Shown here piece by piece: positions 43,497 to 48,699 of a DNA stretch of 48,699 nucleotides (positions are counted from its first letter, which is position 1; each line of letters opens with the position of its first letter). The position numbers and the translations under genes were made by a program. Source of the DNA: CAVQBP01 sp964448105 (lineage in GTDB: Bacteria; Bacteroidota; Ignavibacteria; Ignavibacteriales; Ignavibacteriaceae); contig CAYUVK010000028.1 in assembly GCA_964448105.1 (NCBI GenBank), positions 1 through 48,699 on the forward strand, written 5' to 3'. The notes below the pieces were generated by a model that saw nothing but the letters and a program-made list of their open reading frames with translations, was not told the origin of the DNA and ran no database searches.

Positions 43497-44483
43497 TTAC
43501 TTCTTATTCTTATCAATCCATTTTGCCGCATCTTTAGCAAAATAAGTTAAAAACATATCCGCACCGGCTCGTTTTATTGCGATTAAAGATTCAAGCATAA
43601 CCCGTTCTTCATCAATCCATCCGTTTTGGCTTGCGGCTTTTATCATCGCATACTCGCCGCTTACCTGGTAAGCTGCAGTGGGCATACCAAATTTGTCTTT
43701 TACCTGCCGTATTATATCGAGGTAAGGACCGGCAGGTTTTACCATAACAATATCTGCACCTTCTTCAATATCTTCTTCAACTTCGCGTAATGCTTCAAGA
43801 GAATTAGCAATATCCATTTGATGCGAACGCCTGTCGCCGAAAGCAGGGGTTGATTCGGCAGCATCTCTAAACGGCCCGTAATATCCCGATGAAAACTTAG
43901 CAGCATAGCTGATAATTGGAGTTTTATTAAATCCTTTTTCGTCAAAAGCTTTTCTTATCGCTGCAATTCTGCCGTCCATCATATCACTAGGAGCAACAAT
44001 ATCTGCCCCAGCTTCAACATGAGAAAGAGATTCTATCACCAGCAGTTCAACAGTTTCATCATTTAATATTTCTTCACCATTCAACAATCCGCAATGCCCG
44101 TGCGAAGTGTATTCGCAAAGACAAACATCCGTAATTACCAATAAATTTTTTACTTCCGATTTTATTGCTCTAACTGCTTTTTGAATTATTCCATTTGGAT
44201 CATATGCTTCAGAGCCCTGTTCATCTTTATGTTCCGGGATTCCGAATAAAATAACAGCAGGTATTCCAAGAGATTCAACTTCTTTACATTCTTTTACTAA
44301 TTCATCAACAGATAACTGAAAAACTCCCGGCATAGATTTAACAGGGTTTTTTACTTTTTCTCCGGGCACTACAAATAATGGATAAATAAAATCATTTTTA
44401 GATAATTCAGTTTCCCGGACCATATCTCTTAGAAGAGGATTATATCTTAATCTTCTCAATCTTTTCGTTGGATAGTTTGCCAT
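43497..44483 (-). CDS. hemB: porphobilinogen synthase (5-aminolevulinate dehydratase)
   Basis: Condenses two 5-aminolevulinate molecules to porphobilinogen. The 328-aa TIM-barrel enzyme has the Schiff-base lysines K196 (ISYAAKFSSGYYGPFRDAAE) and K249 (VMVKPAGPYLDII). The zinc-binding cysteine set C121, C123 and C131 in DVCLCEYTSHGHCG marks it as a Zn-dependent type. Strong AAGGAG ribosome-binding site seven bases before ATG. It is the last gene of the heme operon, 86 bp after hemY, although its step comes first among those encoded here. Confidence 0.96.
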   Translation of the reverse strand: MANYPTKRLRRLRYNPLLRDMVRETELSKNDFIYPLFVVPGEKVKNPVKSMPGVFQLSVDELVKECKEVESLGIPAVILFGIPEHKDEQGSEAYDPNGIIQKAVRAIKSEVKNLLVITDVCLCEYTSHGHCGLLNGEEILNDETVELLVIESLSHVEAGADIVAPSDMMDGRIAAIRKAFDEKGFNKTPIISYAAKFSSGYYGPFRDAAESTPAFGDRRSHQMDIANSLEALREVEEDIEEGADIVMVKPAGPYLDIIRQVKDKFGMPTAAYQVSGEYAMIKAASQNGWIDEERVMLESLIAIKRAGADMFLTYFAKDAAKWIDKNKK

Positions 44484-44569
44484 TGTTTACTCCTTGTAAT
44501 TACAAAATTCCAAGATTACAAATTACAAGATTATGAAGTAAAAAAATGCAAATAAAATCTTGTAATCTT
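44484..44569. repeat. inverted AGATTACAA-type repeat between hemY and hemB
   Basis: Text such as AAGATTACAAATTACAAGATT on one side and AATCTTGTAATCTTTT on the other (to about 44580, just into the hemY 3' end) can pair as an A/T-rich hairpin. Similar low-complexity 'AATCTTTCAATC' text occurs near 27940-27980. Confidence 0.5.
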
Positions 44570-45949
44570 TTAATCCTTTAATCTTTCAATTATTTTTTTA
44601 GTTACTTCGGCAGAATTCTTTATACAATCGCCAACCGAAATTCCACCACGGTAATTTCCCGATAAAAATATCCCGGGGTTGTTTCTTTCAAATTCCTCGA
44701 AATATCTTTCGTGCTCAATATAACCTACATTATATTGCGGGATAGCTTTATTCCAATATCTATAAGTTGTAAAAGTTGGCTTTCCGCTTATTTTCATTAT
44801 TGATTCAAATTCATTCCGTGCTTTACTAAATAAAATTTCTTTATCAATACTGCCGATTTCAGGATTCCTGGAACCGCCGATAAATAAAGTAAAAGAAGCC
44901 TGTCGTTCAGGTGCCCTGTTAGGAAATAAAACCGAACTCCAGATTGCGCCGAGAAATGATCTTTTTTCTTTTTCCGGAATTAAAAATCCAAAGCCGTCAA
45001 GCGGCTGTTTAATATCGGCTTCATTATATCCCAAATAAAGTACTAAAACCGGTGGATAATAGATTTTGTTTAAATGTTCCGATAATTTTTCATCAAAGGG
45101 TTTAAATATTTCTGATGCAACGTAGGCGGGAATTGTGGAAAGAATAGCATCACATTCTAATGATTCGTCAGTGTTCCCGTTTTTGTAATTAACTTTAAAT
45201 CCATTTCCCATCTTCTCTAATGAATTTACTTCTGCAAAGGTGATTACCTTGCCATTCAAATGTTTTGCAATGGTGCAGGGGAAAGTCTGCATCCCGTCTT
45301 TAAATGAAAACATCTTTGCACTCTGCTTGGATTTCTCTGCTCTTTGTTTTCTTTCCTTCATGCTTTTAATAGTACCTACAATTAATCCTCCGTATTTCTC
45401 TTCCAGTTCATATAATTTGGGAAAAGCAGATTTAACACTTAAATCTTCAGGTTTTCCGGCATAAACTCCTGCAACAAAAGGGTTGATTGCATAATCAAGA
45501 AATTCTTTCCCCAATCTTCTTTTTACGAAATCAGCAATACTCTGGTAATAACCATCTTTTGATCGACCGATAAAAGGTTCTGCCATCAATCTTAATTTTG
45601 CGGCACCGGAAAATAATTTTGTCTTCAAAAAAGCAGGGGGACTCATCGGAAGGGGGTACAGCTGATTATTTCTTAAAATATATCTTTTATTTCCTTTTTT
45701 ATTTGCATAAACCATCTGGTCCTGCAATCCAAGCTCTTCAACTATTTTACCAATTAATGGAGTTGTTTCAAGTCCGCTGTTTGGTCCACGATCAAATAAA
45801 AATCCATTCTCAAAAACCGATTCCATTGAACCGCCGGATTCTTTTTTCTTTTCAAGAACCGTTACATCAAATCCTTTTTTATTTAATTGATATGCAGTTG
45901 CGAGTCCTGAAATACCGGCACCAAGTATTACTATTTTTTTTGAAGACAT
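44570..45949 (-). CDS. hemY: protoporphyrinogen oxidase, FAD-dependent HemY/HemG-type
   Basis: Oxidises protoporphyrinogen IX (or coproporphyrinogen III in some lineages) in heme synthesis. The 459-aa flavoprotein shows the amine-oxidase FAD signature KIVILGAGISGLATAYQL (5-22) with VLEKKKESGG, the family text FDRGPNSGLETTPLI, PFVAGVYAGKPEDLSVKSAF, and a C-terminal FAD segment NNPGIFLSGNYRGGISVGDC. This oxygen-dependent type implies aerobic or microaerobic heme synthesis. The protein-terminal KKIIERLK is close to a repeat-rich spacer before hemB. It lies 133 bp after hemE. Confidence 0.94.
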   Translation of the reverse strand: MSSKKIVILGAGISGLATAYQLNKKGFDVTVLEKKKESGGSMESVFENGFLFDRGPNSGLETTPLIGKIVEELGLQDQMVYANKKGNKRYILRNNQLYPLPMSPPAFLKTKLFSGAAKLRLMAEPFIGRSKDGYYQSIADFVKRRLGKEFLDYAINPFVAGVYAGKPEDLSVKSAFPKLYELEEKYGGLIVGTIKSMKERKQRAEKSKQSAKMFSFKDGMQTFPCTIAKHLNGKVITFAEVNSLEKMGNGFKVNYKNGNTDESLECDAILSTIPAYVASEIFKPFDEKLSEHLNKIYYPPVLVLYLGYNEADIKQPLDGFGFLIPEKEKRSFLGAIWSSVLFPNRAPERQASFTLFIGGSRNPEIGSIDKEILFSKARNEFESIMKISGKPTFTTYRYWNKAIPQYNVGYIEHERYFEEFERNNPGIFLSGNYRGGISVGDCIKNSAEVTKKIIERLKD

Positions 45950-45981
45950 ATTTATTTAAATCTTTTTCTAATTTCTATGTT

Positions 45982-46058
45982 GAATTGCTAAATTGTCCAA
46001 TTGTTTAATTGTTGAGAAGTGTTGTTAACAATTTAACAGTTTAACAATTAAACAATTC
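45982..46058. repeat. 32-bp imperfect inverted repeat between hemE and hemY
   Basis: Left arm 45982-46013 (starting GAATTGCTAAATTGTCC) and right arm 46027-46058 (ending TTAAACAATTC) match at 26 of 32 positions around a 13-base loop. Made largely of CAATTGTTTAA-like text. As an RNA hairpin it could separate or stabilise parts of the heme operon transcript. Confidence 0.75.
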
Positions 46059-46082
46059 TTTTTTAAAACAAATAGTTCAATA

Positions 46083-47144
46083 TTAATTAATAATCATTGA
46101 CTTATGAAATTTTTTGCTTCCTTCTTTTACAAAATGCACCATAGCTTTTGCATTTTCCGGATCAACATCGGGAAGAATGCCATGACCGAGATTAAAAATA
46201 TGCCCACTTCCCTCTCCAAAAGAGTTTAAAATTCTATCAACTTCATTTTTAATAGCATTTTTATTTGCATATAAAACGGTTGGATCCATATTACCCTGGA
46301 GAGCAACTTTATCACCAATTTGATCTCTAACTTCACCGATATCCATTGTCCAATCAAGCCCGATCACATCAGCACCGCATTCTGCCAATTCATCTAATTT
46401 ATAATGTACACCTTTTGAAAAAACTATTAATGGTTCTCCATTTCTTTTGATATTATTAATTACTCTCAAAATATATTCAAGAGAAAACTCTTTAAAATCA
46501 TGAGGAGAAAGAATTCCACCCCAGGTATCAAAAATTTGAATTGCGTTTACACCCGCTTGAATTTTTGCAGTAAGATAATCTGCAACAGCAACGGATAATT
46601 TATCCAGAATTTTATGTGCTAAAGAAGGATTATTATAAATTAATCTTTTAACATTAGAAAAACTTTTTGAACCTTTTCCTTCAACCATGTAAGTCATAAG
46701 GGTCCATGGTGAGCCGCTAAATCCAATTAATGGTACTCTGTTATTCAATTCTCTTTTTGTTAAAGAAACAGTATCCATTACATATTTGAGATCTTTGGAT
46801 GGATCGATTCTTTTTAATAACTTTAAGTCATCTTCGTTTCTGATGGGGTGATGGAAAACGGGTCCCTTACTTTCAATTAATTCCAATTCCATTCCCATTG
46901 CCTCGGGAATAACTAATATATCGGAAAAAATAATGGCAGCATCAACACCGATAATATCAACAGGCTGGATTGTAACTTCAGCAGCGAGTTCAGGAGTTTT
47001 GCAAAGAGTAAGAAAATCAGCTTTTTCTCTAACCGATCTGTATTCAGGTAAATATCTTCCCGCCTGTCTCATTATCCAGACAGGAGTTCTTTCGACAGGT
47101 AACCTTTTGCAGGCTCGCAGAAATAGATCGTTCTTTAAACTCAA
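46083..47144 (-). CDS. hemE: uroporphyrinogen decarboxylase
   Basis: Decarboxylates uroporphyrinogen III to coproporphyrinogen III. The 353-aa enzyme shows VWIMRQAGRYLPEYR (22-36) with the substrate-binding arginines, catalytic D75 in IIFSDILVIPEAMGMEL, GFSGSPWTLMTYMVEGKGSK, and FNLGHGILPDVDPENA near the end. The start is a TTG preceded at ideal distance by GGAGATAA; the protein then begins MSLKNDLFLRA as HemE proteins do. It follows the TetR-HemD gene by 93 bp and precedes hemY. Confidence 0.96.
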   Translation of the reverse strand: MSLKNDLFLRACKRLPVERTPVWIMRQAGRYLPEYRSVREKADFLTLCKTPELAAEVTIQPVDIIGVDAAIIFSDILVIPEAMGMELELIESKGPVFHHPIRNEDDLKLLKRIDPSKDLKYVMDTVSLTKRELNNRVPLIGFSGSPWTLMTYMVEGKGSKSFSNVKRLIYNNPSLAHKILDKLSVAVADYLTAKIQAGVNAIQIFDTWGGILSPHDFKEFSLEYILRVINNIKRNGEPLIVFSKGVHYKLDELAECGADVIGLDWTMDIGEVRDQIGDKVALQGNMDPTVLYANKNAIKNEVDRILNSFGEGSGHIFNLGHGILPDVDPENAKAMVHFVKEGSKKFHKSMIIN

Positions 47145-47237
47145 ATTATCTCCGTTCTTATGTTTAAGGCAAAGACTTAGGAATTGGCAAAAGCTTTTCT
47201 AATTAAAACTTTTTCTTTGCCTTTGTCTTAGCCTTCT

Positions 47238-48635
47238 TTATAATACTCTATAATACTCTACTATAGCCTTTGTTAATCCATTTAAAGTATATTCTTTAGG
47301 CATAATATTAACATTAACATAATGATTTTCAATTGCCGCACGGGTTGTTGGCCCAATTGCTGCAATATCATAATTCTTAAAATATTTAACAGGATTATTT
47401 ATCTTTAATATTTCCAAAAAGTTTTCAAACGTAGAAGGGCTTGTAAAAATAAACAGATCAGGCTTACTGTTTTTCAGTACTTCCAAATACTTTGCTATTT
47501 TATCTTCAGGTGGAATAGAAACGCTGTAAACAGGGGCAGCTTTAATAATTGCTCCTAATTTCTCTAAACCTTCAGGAAGATCTTCTCTTCCTATTTCAGA
47601 ACGGGGTATAAAAACTACTTTATCTTTAAGATTATAGCTTGAAAGCACTTCTACTACACCTTCGCTGCTGAATTTTTCAGGAATTATATCTACCGGGATA
47701 TTAAATTTGCTGCATACTGCAGAAGTCTTATTACCAATTGCAGTAACTTTTAATTTACTGTAGTCGAGGATCAAATTTAAATCGGAACATCTTTTAACAA
47801 ACATTTTAACTGCGTGTGCGGAAGTAAATATTATAAAATCAATTTTGGTTCTGCCTTTTACAACTTTATCAAATTCTCTCCAGCTGCTTGGTGAAACTAT
47901 ATCCAGAGTTGGAAAAGTAATAACATTAGCTCCAAGCTGTTTAAATATTTCCGATGATTCTTTTGATTGTTCAACAGTTCTAGTTATAATGATGGTTTTA
48001 TTAATTAGGGGCAAATTAGAATTTCCATTTAAATCTGAAATAAGTCCGTGGAGAATAAAATCATACAGCTTTTGTTTTTCGTTAAAAATTTTTTCTTCCG
48101 AATATTTATTTTCAACAGCCCGGTAGACTGTTCCGTAAATACTGCCGAGAATTAGATCAACTGCAAAATCATCTTTTATCTCTCTAAATAAACCTTCATT
48201 AATTCCGTTAAAAATTATATCCCGGAAAATATTTTTAATTTCATTCTCTAAGGTAATAAGATTATCGCAAAATTTTTGATCACTATTCAACGTCTCTTTC
48301 CTGAATATAAGAAAGAAGCTTTGATTCATCATCATAAAAGAATAAAGGGTAATTACAAAAGCTCTAAGTGCTCCAATTGTACTTCCTTCGGAATTGATTC
48401 TTTCTTTTAATAATGAGGTCAATCTTTCCAGGCGGTTTTGCATTATAGAGAAATAAAGATCTTCTTTAGAATTGAAATAATTATAGACGGTCCCCTTTGC
48501 TACCGAAACAAGCTTGGCAACATCCTCCATCATCACTTCGTGATAATTTTTCCGCGAAAAGAGTTCTGCGGCAGCATCAATAATTTTTTCACGCTTTATC
48601 TTTTTCCTATTTTCTTTTTTTTGAACGGTTAACAT
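47238..48635 (-). CDS. hemD: TetR-type DNA-binding domain fused to uroporphyrinogen-III synthase
   Basis: A single uninterrupted frame of 465 aa. Residues 1 to about 200 form a TetR/AcrR regulator: a basic N-terminus, a helix-turn-helix at about 36-56 (MMEDVAKLVSVAKGTVYNYF, then NSKEDLYFSIM), and a helical ligand/dimer domain. Residues about 211-465 form a HemD: IIITRTVEQSKESSEIFKQL (215-234), DFIIFTSAHAVKMF, TAIGNKTSAV, FIPRSEIGREDLPEGLEKLG, DLFIFTSPSTFENFLEIL and IAAIGPTTRAAIE. HemD closes hydroxymethylbilane to uroporphyrinogen III. The HemD half has no convincing start codon of its own; the linker SDLNGNSNLPLIN is short. It heads the visible heme operon; hemA and hemC presumably lie beyond the right edge. 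Confidence 0.92.
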   Translation of the reverse strand: MLTVQKKENRKKIKREKIIDAAAELFSRKNYHEVMMEDVAKLVSVAKGTVYNYFNSKEDLYFSIMQNRLERLTSLLKERINSEGSTIGALRAFVITLYSFMMMNQSFFLIFRKETLNSDQKFCDNLITLENEIKNIFRDIIFNGINEGLFREIKDDFAVDLILGSIYGTVYRAVENKYSEEKIFNEKQKLYDFILHGLISDLNGNSNLPLINKTIIITRTVEQSKESSEIFKQLGANVITFPTLDIVSPSSWREFDKVVKGRTKIDFIIFTSAHAVKMFVKRCSDLNLILDYSKLKVTAIGNKTSAVCSKFNIPVDIIPEKFSSEGVVEVLSSYNLKDKVVFIPRSEIGREDLPEGLEKLGAIIKAAPVYSVSIPPEDKIAKYLEVLKNSKPDLFIFTSPSTFENFLEILKINNPVKYFKNYDIAAIGPTTRAAIENHYVNVNIMPKEYTLNGLTKAIVEYYRVL

Positions 48636-48699
48636 GTAATATAGAAATTTATCGAAATTCTCTTAATCATAATCCTAATCTTACTCTCCTTGAGATTAA
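48636..48699 (-). promoter_or_regulatory. upstream region of the heme operon (window edge)
   Basis: Only 64 bp are available upstream of the TetR-HemD start. They are A/T-rich and show no strong palindrome. An AAGGAGAG on the minus strand (about 48688-48681) is too far from the start codon to be its ribosome-binding site and could belong to a short upstream frame or to the end of a neighbouring gene. Confidence 0.3.

Noticed and set aside
43739..43945. Minus-strand frame of 68 codons inside hemB, and many similar frames inside other genes
   Set aside because: They lie wholly inside strongly supported genes in another frame or strand and show no family motifs.

Overview
The window is AT-rich bacterial chromosome and reads like a free-living Gram-negative member of the Bacteroidota/Ignavibacteriota side of the tree. 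Support comes from a carboxypeptidase-regulatory-domain TonB-dependent receptor, secreted six-hairpin glycosidases, DUF2911 and TonB_C/MORN-like envelope proteins, a class II photolyase, a Zn-type HemB with an oxygen-dependent-type HemY, and A/T-rich spacers full of short palindromic dispersed repeats. The lineage is inferred from gene content and style. No rRNA, tRNA, CRISPR array, integrase or insertion sequence was seen.

Layout. 1-0.44 kb: 3.4 copies of a 125-bp tandem repeat. 0.5-12.5 kb, mostly minus strand: UDP-GlcNAc 2-epimerase, MgtE, a HEPN/MNT pair, an overlapping pair (membrane HEAGH protein plus MORN/TonB_C protein), DUF2911, TrhO, an orphan PAS sensor kinase, a class II photolyase and a ferritin-like/VIT1 iron transporter. 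12.5-15.9 kb: a manganese module (DtxR/MntR-type regulator with a large palindrome next to its start, an Nramp transporter, UspA) trailed by a broken outer-membrane transporter-like gene. 16.9-24.4 kb: a plus-strand carbohydrate locus, TonB-dependent receptor then GH65 then a large unassigned (alpha/alpha)6 glycosidase-like protein. 24.4-36 kb: mainly housekeeping genes (TM2/DUF2752 pair, hydroxyacid dehydrogenase, RpiB, GlsB-like, MarR with a palindromic site, sirtuin, SerA, an MqnA-like protein, DUF427, NRDE, arginase family, DUF72, Rieske/AIF-type reductase). 36-39.4 kb: a decaying stretch with a phytoene-dehydrogenase-like fragment, an intact MFS transporter and a GH15 glucoamylase gutted by an internal deletion, ending in a cluster of ATCCC/GGGAT repeats. 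39.6-43.5 kb: a large Asp-box propeller protein and a DinB pseudogene. 43.5-48.6 kb: a minus-strand heme operon ordered TetR-HemD fusion, hemE, hemY, hemB.

How it works together. The heme block covers four consecutive or near-consecutive steps from porphobilinogen synthase to protoporphyrinogen oxidase. Its uroporphyrinogen-III synthase is fused in one uninterrupted frame to a TetR-type DNA-binding domain, which makes it the best candidate here for an undescribed regulatory arrangement: an enzyme that may also control its own pathway. The TonB/GH65/glycosidase locus looks like a small alpha-glucoside uptake and hydrolysis unit without a SusD partner; the dead GH15 gene further on suggests that intracellular alpha-glucan use is being lost. 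Four separate pseudogenes and several dispersed repeat families indicate a genome undergoing small-scale erosion.
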